Positions 24,141 to 35,931 of a stretch of 64,000 nucleotides of DNA are shown piece after piece. A program made the translations under genes and the position numbers. The first letter of the stretch is position 1; every line of letters starts with the position of its first letter. The notes under the pieces are model-generated. The model worked only from the letters and a program-made list of their open reading frames with translations, did not search any database and was not told where the DNA came from. Source of the stretch: Leptobrachium leishanense (taxonomy: Eukaryota > Chordata > Amphibia > Anura > Megophryidae); the NCBI GenBank assembly GCA_009667805.1, contig CM019066.1, positions 328,224,690-328,288,689 on the forward strand, given 5' to 3'.

Positions 24141-24800
24141 TGTATGGCAGGAGGGGGTATGTTACGGGTGCTATGTGGCAGGAGGGGGGTCTGTGACAGG
24201 AGGTGCTGTGTGGCAGGTGGGGGGTTGTAATAGGGGTGCTGTGTGGCAGGAGGGGGGACCTGTGACAGGAGGTGCTGTGTGGCAGGAGGGGGGATTCTGT
24301 GGCAGGAGGTGCTGTGTGGCAGGAGGGGGGATTCTGTGGCAGGAGGTGGGCCTGTGACAGGAGGTGCTGTGTGGCAGGAGTGGGTCTCTGACTGACAGGC
24401 GGTGCTGTTTGGCAGGAGGGGGGGGTCTGTGACGGGGATGCTGTATGGCAGGAGGGGGGGTCTGTGACAGGGGTTGCTGTTTGGCAGGAGGGGGGGTCTG
24501 TGACAGGGGATGCTGTATGGCAGGAGGGGGGGTCTGTGACAGGGGATGCTGTATGGCAGGAGGGGGGGTCTGTGACAGGGGTTGCTGTTTGGCAGGAGGG
24601 GGGGTCTGTGACGGGGATGCTGTATGGCAGGAGGGGGGTCTGTGACAGGGGATGCTGTATGGCAGGAGGGGGGGGTCTGTGACAGGGGATGCTGTATGGC
24701 AGGAGGGGGGGTCTGTGACAGGGGATGCTGTATGGCAGGAGGGGGGGTCTGTGACAGTGGATGCAGTTAGGCAGGAGGGGGGGTCTGTGACAGGCAGTGG
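24140..24800 (+). repeat. G-rich VNTR, 36-bp unit, upstream of MIA3
   Basis: About 18 copies of a unit containing GGCAGGAGGGGGGGTCTGTG and ATGCTGTAT, most homogeneous at 24440-24770. The many G runs of 5-8 could form G-quadruplexes on the plus strand (the non-coding strand for MIA3). Open frames of up to 355 codons on both strands are repeat artefacts. Confidence 0.95.
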
Positions 24801-24905
24801 TGACTCTAGGAACAATATTTAGGGGGGGCACATAAGATACCGCAGTCAAAACTGGGGAGGGGGCACTACTAATTGTCACCACTAAATCATACCATTGAAT
24901 ATAAC

Positions 24906-26645
24906 TAAGGGCCCTATCACCTGGTGTGAGCTAAAACACCATCGCTAAAGGAAACATTTAGTGCGAGTTGCTAAAACGTAGTGCCTGATGACCTACTAAC
25001 AGATCACCTTGTCCGCGGTAGTCCATGAACAAGGTCGTTTAGCGCACGCTAGGGAATCTAATGCGGTTGTGTTCAGAATAGAACAGTTTTTTTTCCAGTG
25101 CAGAGTGCCGGGTCATACCTATCCCCTGCCCTCACAAGCTTGAATATGAACACATCCAGGGAATAACTTCACACCCCTGCATTATTAAAATCCTCCACGG
25201 TGGTCGTATCATCCATGTTTTGATGCACACATATATTAAGGCTGATGGGCATTGCATGATAAATGCCAGCCAGTGCCATGTAGAATCATTACAATGCATT
25301 TAATAGATCCAAAAGGAAGGCCAGGTGAGCGACACAAATTTCCCTGCTGCAGCATATAAATAATACATGTTTCAGGGCAAGAATTATTCATGTGTCTCTT
25401 TAAACATGGTCCACACAGTCACCCTAATAATGAACCGCTTCCATACTATGAATAACCCCCAGCATAAAATGTTTAAAATTAGGCAATATATTAGAATTAG
25501 GATATATGTGGATAAAGGATACATTTATAATAGAGCCTACTGGAACAGCAATGACATTGCTGACAAGATCCATTACTATGGCTATTGATTACGGAGATGT
25601 AGTGTATGCAGCCGCCCCGCAAACACACCTTCATAAACTTACTACATTGTATAACTCATTCTGCCGCTTTGCTCTACAATGTAACTACATGACCCACCAT
25701 TGTGACATGTTAAAAGAGCTAAACTGGCCATCGCTGGAATCCAGACGCACCCTTCACCTTTCCAGCCTGGTGTTTAAGAGCATCTCTGGGAAGCTGCCAC
25801 CCTACCTGAATAGACTGCTTCCCCCAGCAGCTCCCTCATCCTATAACCTCCGATCCAGGACCAGCACCTTACTTGCTATACCACAATACAAAAAGAAAGT
25901 GGCTCGGTCCTCATTTTCCTACAGAGCACCACAATTATGGAATAACCTCCCAGACACCATCAAATCTTCCCCCAGTCTTAAGTCACTCAAAAGCTCCTTA
26001 CTAACATACCTCAATACAGAATGCACCTGTAAACATGTAACCTAGGGACTATATTTCCTACATATTTTTCTGTTAATCTGTATATTTGTGTTGTTTTTTT
26101 AATATCTTGCATTGTATTACTTTGTATTTCTGTAACTGTAACACTTCAATGTTCTTGAACCCAGGACATGCTTGAAAACGAGAGAAATCTCAATGTATCC
26201 TTCCTGGTAAAATCCTTTATAAATAAATAAATAAATAAAATATGGTGTATGGGGCCAAGAGAACACCTGTGCTGCATTCCTTTCAATTGCCTGTTAATTT
26301 TGGGCGAGGACCTGTTTTTTCTGTTTTTTGGAGTTAGCACCAGGGTTGAGCAGTAGGTGAAATGTTGCAATTAGCTTCCCTCAAAAAAGTAGCGCTGGCA
26401 CCAAGTGATCTGTTAGCTGCAAAAGCGCTTGAGATCTCTTGCGCTCCCCATGTTACGTAAAGGACACGGAAAGTACAGTAAGCTCGCGGTACAAATCGCT
26501 AATAGCAACGCACGAAGTGATTTTTTCCCGTTTGTAGCGGGAGGCAAACGATCTGTTGGTCAGGCGCTAGACTCAATTAACCTGGCGCTAACGCAAAACC
26601 ATGCCGACGCAAGGGTTAGCTGACACCAGGTAATAATGCCCTAAA
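24906..26645. mobile_element. MITE-like element with LINE nested inside
   Basis: Ends AGGGCCCTATCACCTGGTGT (24906) and GACACCAGGTAATAATGCCCT (ending about 26643) are inverted and similar. CpG-rich GCGC/GCTAAC sequence lies next to each end. The LINE at 25570-26242 is inserted in the middle. Confidence 0.6.
25570..26242 (+). mobile_element. L2/CR1-like LINE, 3' part
   Basis: Carries the reverse transcriptase C-terminal region (AIDYGDVVYA, ESRRTLHLSS, FSYRAPQLWNNLPD), then a 3' UTR and a TAAATAAATAAATA tail. It is the longest uninterrupted coding remnant of the family in the window (about 155 codons). Confidence 0.85.
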
Positions 26646-26973
26646 TAAGTATATATAAATAAGATTCCAAAACCCCAGAGTAATGTGATTCAATGAGTAA
26701 TGTGATGCAATGATGCCTTTTTATTGTACTAACCTGATACTTAAATTCAATATTTTATTTGCCGCAATTCGGCAGTTTTCGCTGAATGTCTGATAACTGC
26801 TTCATCGACTCCACTTTTAGCAAATTACAGTGACCATTCGCTAAATAGGGAATTCACCTTATTTTCGGCGAAATAAATTCCCCGAAATGTGACGGAAAGC
26901 AGAGGATCTAAAGATGATTAGACCCTTTAGATTCTAACTTCCATAATAACCCCTAAAATGCCATAAACCCAGG

Positions 26974-27529
26974 TGTGACGGGACGGCCGCCACTACGCTG
27001 TAGTGCAGTACAACAGTTCAAGTGTTTATTTATTTGTGTGTTATTAAAAGTTCGTTAGCCCTTATTTTTATAAGTACCTCAATATGATTTTCCCTGTTGT
27101 TCCCCTGTTCCCCGCTCATTCAGAGCCACGGAAAGTTCACCAGACGAGCTGGCACAGAGCCTCAAGATAAGGGCTGCACCCACCAGGGGGGCCCAAGGTG
27201 AACAAAGGGAAATTGGGCCATGGCTAGGCAGCGGCAGAAATCACTCCGGGAGGGCGGACCAGGGGAGAACAATGTCTTTTTTCCCCATAAATAAGCCTGT
27301 GTTCTCCATGAAAAATAAATCACTCGTTTGAACCTTTACTCCTGCCTCGGCTAGTAATTGGGGATAACGGGGCTTTGGGAACTGGGACGCTTCCAGGACC
27401 TCTCTACAGCGCTGCAAACTCGGGGTATCCTACGAGCACCAGCAGCACCTCGCTACCACACTACCGACCTCCAGGTGTACTCGGCGCTGACGGCGGATCT
27501 ACTCACCCCGAGTAGCGGGATCCGTCACA
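26974..27529. mobile_element. Solo LTR with 5-bp target duplication CCAGG
   Basis: 556 bp with perfect 8-bp inverted ends TGTGACGG and CCGTCACA, flanked by CCAGG at 26969-26973 and 27530-27534. It holds a TATA-like CCCATAAATAAGC and an AAAATAAATC polyadenylation-type signal in the expected order. No internal genes remain. It could be gypsy-type or endogenous-retrovirus type; the duplication length does not decide. Confidence 0.88.
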
Positions 27530-27539
27530 CCAGGGAAAT

Positions 27540-27790
27540 ACAATAAAGTTAATAAACAATGTGGCATTTAGCCTACCCCTTATCCCCTAATATGCCATTA
27601 ATCAAGGGAAAACATGAAATGAATACACTGTGAGGCATGTAGCCAACCCATTAACCGCTAAAATGCCATTAATCAAGGAAAAAATAAAATGTATACTGTG
27701 AGAGATGAAGCCTACCCATTAACCCTTAATATACAACTAAAACCAAGGAAAAAACTAACATAATACACAATGTAATGTAGTCTGAACATT
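27540..27790 (+). repeat. Degenerate tandem repeat, unit about 65 bp
   Basis: Four diverged units each contain ATGCCATTAATCAAGG-like and CACTGTGAGGCATGTAGCC-like blocks. One further unit lies left of the LTR at 26935-26968, so the LTR landed inside this array. Confidence 0.6.
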
Positions 27791-27794
27791 AACC

Positions 27795-28080
27795 ACTTCA
27801 CTGCTGAGCCATTTCAACCCTGTGAAAATGTTTAAGTGCACGTTTTTATTTGATGTTTTATGACTCTTATTTTACACTGAATATGGTCATGTTGGGTATC
27901 ATTGGAAAGGCCAGAATCTGCCCTGATCTGAAGAGCAGCTGGCGTTACGTCACACCCGCGCATGTGCAAATAATTGGAGGCATCATCCCCCGAACCACTA
28001 AGCGCTGAGGCAATATCTGATCGTCGGATACTGCCTCCCGCTACCTGCGCAGGCGTGGCACGCCACACATATTATTTTAA
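27795..28080. mobile_element. TTAA-type element, left arm
   Basis: Starts TTAACCACTTCACTGCTGAG, like the ends of the piggyBac-type MITE at 1889. Its 27920-28070 part is the reverse complement of 29815-29935, with Tc1 copy 2 between them. Confidence 0.6.
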
Positions 28081-28169
28081 TATGTACATTTCAGAAATCA
28101 ATTGATTTGTATGTATAGGTATATATATTTGACCGGTATGTATGGTATAAATATTTATATTTGGGTATA

Positions 28170-29795
<1,626 letters not shown>

Positions 29796-29814
29796 TTGAC
29801 TATATATCTCTATC

Positions 29815-29990
29815 CAATGACCAGATGTTGCCTCAGCACATGGTGGATCGGGGATGATGCCTCTGACAATTTGCACATGCGTGGGAGTGACATAACGTTA
29901 GCTGATCTGGAGGGCAGCTGGCGTTATGTCACTCCTGCGCATGCGCAGGTCGGAGGCAATATCCGACGTTCGGAACTATTCGACAGAACA
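29815..29990. mobile_element. TTAA-type element, right arm
   Basis: Inverted counterpart of 27920-28070 (TGCCTCAGCAC, GATGATGCCTC, GACATAACG). It is separated from Tc1 by a TA microsatellite (29762-29795). 30000-30770 holds no recognisable feature. Confidence 0.55.
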
Positions 29991-30773
29991 CCAGGTGATC
30001 GGGAAGATGGAGGGAAAACTGTGTATCACAAGAGGAAATTCTGTGACTTGGCAGGTCTGCAGTTGGTCATCCTGCCATGCCATTTGGCATAACAGATGCG
30101 CTTTATCCTAATAAATACATTTATATTAATCAATTGTCATTAATATAATGCTATTATCCAGAAATGATACATAGAAACATTTCTTATGTTGCATTATTTT
30201 CAGCTCCCTTTTTCCTGTGACATCCCTGACCTTGAATGAAACGTCCCGTCCTGTGCTGTTTATAGGAAAAGCATAGAAAATTGCAAATGTGAGAGAGGTC
30301 ACTGAGGTGCATACTAGGTAAACAACACGTATTGTTTTTGAGTGCTAAACACCAGAGCATAGTGTTTACCCAATAGGGAAATTAAATGTGAGATTAAAAA
30401 AACTGAAAAAAAATTGAATTTCAGTAATACCTCAGTTTAAACATTTGCAAAGCACGTACAAGTGTGTGGTGTAGGGGAGGGACACGTGTCAATATATACT
30501 GTATACTTCTAACCCATGAGAGATAAGGCACCTTCATGGCTGCCTGACAGTTATCAAGATATTTTACACGCTTGTAAATTTCAGCACAAAATGCAGTTTT
30601 TCTTTGCAATGTTTTTATGCTCTTTATTTTGAACCTAGACGAGTAACATCCAAATTATGTAAATAGCATAACTACCATCTGCCCCATGCAGGGAGCAATG
30701 ACCTGAATTTCACAGGATGTCCTGCTGAGACAACAATCTGTCCTGCTTTTTCAGCAAGGCAGTGATACACTAT

Positions 30774-30931
30774 CAGGGTTATTCAGAGAGCGTGAAAAGC
30801 AGGAGAATGACTGGAGAATGAAAAATTCTAGGTCAAAATAGCCGATTTGGAAAGGGAGAATTTTTCTGGTTTGGCTATTTTGACCTAGAATTTTTCATTC
30901 TCCAGCTTTTCACGCTCTCTGAATAACCCTG
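30774..30931. mobile_element. Near-perfect palindromic MITE, 158 bp
   Basis: Same termini and arms as 22782-22983 with a shorter interior. The flanks TAT and TAA differ by one base. Confidence 0.8.
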
Positions 30932-31119
30932 TAAATTCATGCTCACCTATAGAATGCCAGACCAAAAAAAGTCAAACGGTAAAATTTAATTGGTCTGCCT
31001 TTTGCTAGGATTGCGGCACACAATTCACCTGGCATCAATAAGCTCATGCAATGTCACAACATATATTTCCACCCAGAGTTTTGTAGTGCTGGTTTAAAAT
31101 GCTGTTGCTGTAGTACTTA

Positions 31120-31360
31120 TTTTTGGCCACCAGAGGGAGACAAGCGCAATGTAAGAGACACTGGACAATGGGACTACGTTTTCCAGCATGCTTTGCAGGG
31201 GAACAGGAAGTGGGTGGGGAGAAAAAGACTTACATCCACAGCCTCGTGCAGAGGAAACCCAGAGCGCGCCGAGGAGTGAAGAGAGCAAGATGCACGTGAG
31301 ACAGACAACGATCGCGACCGGGCCGGAGGGCAGGTGCGGCCTTGCGGAGCTGGAGATCGG
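31120..31360 (+). promoter_or_regulatory. Promoter-like patch with ZNF143- and CTCF-type motifs
   Basis: CCACCAGAGGGAG at about 31130 resembles the CTCF core. GACTACGTTTTCCAGCATGC at about 31172 resembles the ZNF143/STAF promoter motif, followed by ACAGGAAGTG (ETS type) and a CpG-enriched stretch. Possible donors follow at 31333 (GGCAG|GTGCGG) and 31475 (GGCG|GTAAGC), and AATAAA occurs near 31630. It may be an alternative upstream TAF1A promoter, a non-coding transcript or an insulator. No protein is recognised. Confidence 0.4.
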
Positions 31361-31989
31361 ATCACATTACTTGCCAGAGACCTAGTAATCCACCGCTGGG
31401 AAATTAACAAAGATACAGAGTTGCTGAAGGACTCCGAGTTAGGAGACCGCGATGATCTAGTGGGAGTGCAGGCGGTAAGCAGAGCATCTTGTGACAGAAA
31501 CGGACAAGCAAGACAAGCGGATCCGGTGGCACAGAGTCCCAGTCAAGTCGAGCGGAGAGACGCCCTGGGTCGAGCAGAGCACAGAGTATCTGGCGGATGG
31601 GAGAGAGGCCTTCCCAGCCACAGTAAAATAATAAAGCACGCTGCAAGTTTGTCTAAACCTACAGGGCCCCAACGTGACTAGTCGAAGACACATTGAAATC
31701 ATTCACTGGCCAGTTGAATCTTGTACCCGGGTACCAACACACACATACACGTACACCTTCTTGGGACACAACCTGTATGGGACTCACATTCCAATAACGA
31801 AGGGGTTAATATTCATTTTTCTTTTCCGCTGCGCGTTTCTCGCATTACGAACTTCTGTAAATATATATGTATACCGTGCTGCTCTATATATGCCAGTTTA
31901 TTTGAGATCAGTAAACTATATAACTTATAAAATCCACAACAGTGCTGGTGTATATTTATTCCCTAGTGCGGGGAGACTGACCCGAGGTT

Positions 31990-32440
31990 TAAATTCAGCG
32001 GCTCCTCCGGGAGTGAGCGCTACAGTTTCATTAATTTGTTGCCAAGATCTTGTGTTGTTGATGGGAGAGAGAGTCGGAGCGCTGCGTAAAGTCTTTTCCA
32101 GCACATCCCAAAGATTTTCAATGGGGTTAAGGTCTGGACGGTGTGGTGGCCAATCCATGTACAAAAATGATGTCTCATGCTCCTTGAACCACTCTTGCAC
32201 AATGCAAGCGCAATGAATCCTGGCGTTGCCATCTTGGAATATGCCCGCTGTGCCATCAGGGGAGAAAAATTTAATTTATAGAAAAACCTAAACATTCAGT
32301 ATATTCCGGGAGTCAGCTGACCCCCCATTTTGTGGTCCCATAATATTGTTGAACCTAGGCCTGACCATCTGAAGCAACCCCGGATCATGACAGGCTTGTA
32401 AGGTAGGCGGTGACTTTTTGGCCTGTCAGTGTATGTACAT
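31990..32440 (-). pseudogene. Degenerate transposase of a second Tc1 family
   Basis: On the minus strand, fragments in shifting frames give [13 protein letters not shown] (around the second catalytic D), then [20 protein letters not shown] with the catalytic E. Frameshifts and stops are frequent. It differs from the 13383 family. Confidence 0.75.
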
Positions 32441-32962
32441 ACTGTAGTAGACTCAGTAAACTTATACGTCACAATATATCAAACTATTAGAAACACAATA
32501 AAAGGAAGGAACGTCTGGAACTATCACACCATAAACGGAAGAGGTTATTTACTAACCACCATTGTTTCACCAATTTGATGCAATGTTTTGGTCACGCTAT
32601 CATCCCTCTTCTTGGTTGATAAATGTCACTGTGCCGACCAAAACGTTGCATTGCATCTTCCAATAAACCCATGATGTAACCTTATGCCCGACTTGAGGAC
32701 TTATTTTCCAAAACATAAACGGACGGTCAAAGACCCATTTGTGTGTTACCGTGTTGCCATCTCTGTAATATAGGTGAGAAAAATGTCTATTTTGGCTTGT
32801 GACCAGTTTCTAAGCTTATCTGGATATACCAGAATCTAGGAATAACATGTTACTGAGGGGCTTCCATCTCAGACCTATGTCAATAAATCCCACTGTTGTC
32901 ATAAACTCCTATGATGGAAGCTCATGTTCCATTATTTTCCAAGTGTGATGTTAGGACATGAA

Positions 32963-34228
32963 AGGATCTATTCACAAAGCACTGACATTTCGGTGCTTTT
33001 CACTTTGGCACATTTTGGCGATTCAATTTCGCAGACATTTCCGTGAATTTACTATTTAGCAAATGGTCACTGTAGTGCGCCAAAGATGGAGTCACTGAAG
33101 CCCCACGAAAAAGTTAGAGAACATCGCCGAAGTGACCTTGGCGAATTCCACCGAACTGCAAAAAAAAAAAATAATAATAATCGGAACTCTCCTGATAGGT
33201 GTTTAAAGTAAACAAATAAAAATGTATTGAAAGATGTCTAAATAATAGAAAAAAAAAATTTAAAATGTCTGTTACGGAGTAAAAAAACAGCTTTTTAAAA
33301 AATTGGGAAACAAAGATTTAAACTAAAAAAATAAAAGTCTTTTTGCTGAAAATGAAAAAAATGAAAGAGTCTTTTAAAAAAAAAAAAGATATTATGTTTT
33401 TACATTGAAACCTATCGGATTCGCTTGTTAAAACTTGTGGAACTGAAACATCAAAAATCAAAGCATTATACCAACAGTTCTGTGAATAGACGAACCATTA
33501 CATCTCTATGGGGCAATTTCACTACCGCTGCAATGTGGCAACTAGGCTTGTGCACCGATTTTTTTTTCGGTTCGATTTTTCGGATTTTTAAACTTTTCGA
33601 TTCGGCTCGTTTCGACCGATTTCGGTTTCGATTCGGTTCGGCCCGTTTTTCGGGTTCTTTTTTTTTTTTTTTTTCGAAATTTCGACCATTTTTCGTATTT
33701 TCGTGTCACTGTGCTCGGTTTTTGTATCGACTTTTCGTAATTTCGGAAATTTTCGTTTTTCGGAATTGCACATTTTTCAGAATATCGACCATTTTTCGTA
33801 TTTTCGTGTCATTTTGCCCGTTTTTTTGTATCGACTCTCGGTTTTTCGAAAAATTTTCGTTTTTCAGAAAATTTTCGTTTTTACAAAATTTTCGTTTTTC
33901 GGAAAATTTTCGTTTTTCGGAACATCTGTTCTCCTCGTTTGACACATTTCAAGTCCATTCGAAAAATCCGAAAATATTTCGTTTCGGCTCGGAAAACATT
34001 TCGGATCTGAAATTTTCAGATCTAAAATTTTTCGGAAATTCGGCCGCATCCGAAAACACGAATCGGGAAATTTCGTGAAAATTCCGAAACGCACATCCCT
34101 AGTGGGAACCCGCAACGTATTTCACCATCAATTTGCCATAATTTGGTGAATAGACAAACTGCCCCTAAATTGCAATGAACGGTTAAATTCCCCATTCGGT
34201 GCAATTCGGCTTAGTGAATAACCCCTGA
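32963..34228. mobile_element. MITE (GTTATTCAC ends) with hAT MITE nested
   Basis: Ends GGATCTATTCACAAAGCACTG and TTAGTGAATAACCCC are inverted and similar, with TTCGGTG-type subterminal sequence. Related to 44117-45232. The interior is AT-rich with a nested element at 33543-34101. Confidence 0.6.
33543..34101. mobile_element. hAT-type MITE, 559 bp, 8-bp duplication
   Basis: Left end TAGGCTTGTGCACCGA, right end GCACATCCCTA, flanked by GTGGCAAC (33535-33542) and GTGGGAAC (34102-34109). The interior is a run of TTTCG/TTTTTCG words. The 217-codon frame over it is not a gene. Confidence 0.8.
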
Positions 34229-34649
34229 TGATTCAACAAGTGGTGTGTTATCTGAACACTATCTGAAAGAAATGTAATAAACCATGGAATGAGTGACGCT
34301 GAAGTAAATTCCCACAACAAAATACATCCAGTGGACGACTTTGTGTGACTACATCAGACTAGCGACCTTTCCCATTTGAATGGGATTTGTCTGACGAAGA
34401 CAAACGACCCAGTACAGCAAACATGAAAAAATTACCTGATTTTCTGTGGTTCAGTTCAACAGGGTGACTCCTAGAAGACTCAATGTAAATGATATTTTCG
34501 TTTTTAAAAACGTTTATTCTTTTCATTTCCAGCAATGTGATTTTTATTTATTTTTCTGAACATATTTTTGTATTTTCTTTATATAGAATCTTTGATTCCC
34601 AATTTTTTTTAAAAAGGTGTTTTAACTGCATTTTTGTTTTAAACACCTA

Positions 34650-35091
34650 TTAGGCTAGGGACAGACAAACGCATTTTTCGCATCGTCCGTAAAAAGGTGC
34701 GTCCGAACGCATGGATGTACTTTTTCAAGGAATACGCGATAGCGGTCATTCGATGCGCAATTACGGCCGTGATTTTTTTACGGATCCAAACCAGGAAACT
34801 TTGGGTGTCTGGACGTTATGTTGGCCGGACATGAGCAGCGTGACGTCTCCTAATCACGCACACACGCCGCTATGCAGACGCAGCGCACTCTGTATGTCAG
34901 TACTAGCGGTTCGACGTTCTTGCGAAAATGCGTTCATTTGCCACTTGCGTTGCGCGGCTGAACTTTCGCGCGGCCATACTTCGTTCGTGTGTGTGTGTGC
35001 GCCTGCGTTGGACGTCATTTGATGCTACCACAGCTGTAATAAAGTGCGGCTAAATGCACATTCGCACTGCATTCGTCTGACCCCAACCTTA
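34650..35091. mobile_element. MITE (GGCTAGGGACAGAC family)
   Basis: Ends TTAGGCTAGGGACAGACAAA and ATTCGTCTGACCCCAACCTTA, about 440 bp as in sister copies. 35100-35690 shows nothing assignable. Confidence 0.7.
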
Positions 35092-35689
35092 GAAGAATGG
35101 TTCCGTTTTTTTTCCCCTCCTGCAGTCCCTGGCAGTCGACCTGGGTCATTCATAGTGGCTTCCAGTGGACAACCCAGGTCGTACGATAAAGTTGTCCGAT
35201 AAAGTTGTCCATAGTCTGTGGACCAAGTCGTTCGTCCAACTACAGACCCACTGGAAGGCTAGCCATAACCACCCTGTCTTATCTCATTTAGCTGATATTT
35301 CTTATCTCAGGTAGCCTGATCAAACAGTAGCTCCTGCAGTCTTAACCCCACGCTGACATCCCTAGCAGGGGGAAGTTTGTCATATTAAGGCCAAAAGCAT
35401 AAAGAAAATCAAAAGGCGAAGCTGTAAGGCACTGACTGGTCAAAATTAAGTAATTTCTAGCCACAAGTTGACATGCAATGTCCTGTAAAAAGGGCTTCTT
35501 AGATATCCAGTCACAAATCATCCCAAATCCCTTTAGGAGAGTGTTTGCTACTTCCCATAAGGTTAGACAAGCCAGCTAATTCCCAGGCTCCTGTGGGGCA
35601 CAGCATTCATGAACAGCCATAGGCTGGGCTCCTGTGTTCCATCTGCTACAAAGCTGTCTCCCCAGCACTGCTGCCAAATAAGAATGAGG

Positions 35690-35931
35690 CTGACTGCTGC
35701 AGCATTTCACGTGGCACAAACCAGCCAATCATTTGAGAGGGGGCGCACAGTGTATGGAAGGAGCGATTGGACTCTGTCTGACTCTTTGATCTGCGGAAGT
35801 ATGCCGGCGGATTTCCGGTTGTGTTGCCAATCGCAACATGGCGGCCCAGATGCGACATGCGCCTTGAAACCGGAAGTAGTGTGCTGCAGCGATATATGTG
35901 CTCCTTTGAGCTGGCAGCGTGGTCTGTTTCG
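35690..35931 (+). promoter_or_regulatory. TAF1A: TAF1A promoter and non-coding exon 1
   Basis: A TATA-less housekeeping-type promoter. It has CCAAT boxes at about 35722 and 35826, ETS motifs (ATTTCCGGTT at about 35811, ACCGGAAGTA at about 35869) and a YY1-type AACATGGCGGC at about 35835, a motif often found just downstream of the start site. Exon 1 ends at 35931 with a perfect donor G|GTAAGT. Splicing to the acceptor at 39301-39302 would give a 5' UTR with the coding start in exon 2. The start site is inferred as lying between about 35790 and 35835. A 9-codon upstream ORF starts at the YY1 motif (35838-35867). Confidence 0.7.
35838..35867 (+). other. Short upstream ORF in TAF1A exon 1
   Basis: ATG of the YY1-type site followed by eight codons and TGA. 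If the transcript starts upstream of 35838, this would precede the TAF1A start. Its use is unknown. Confidence 0.4.

Noticed and set aside
23815..24882. 355-codon minus-strand frame overlapping MIA3 exon 1
   Set aside because: Different frame from MIA3 and generated by the 36-bp VNTR; no domain seen.
33425..34078. 217-codon frame rich in Phe, Arg and Ser
   Set aside because: Produced by TTTCG words in a hAT MITE; no start context or domain.
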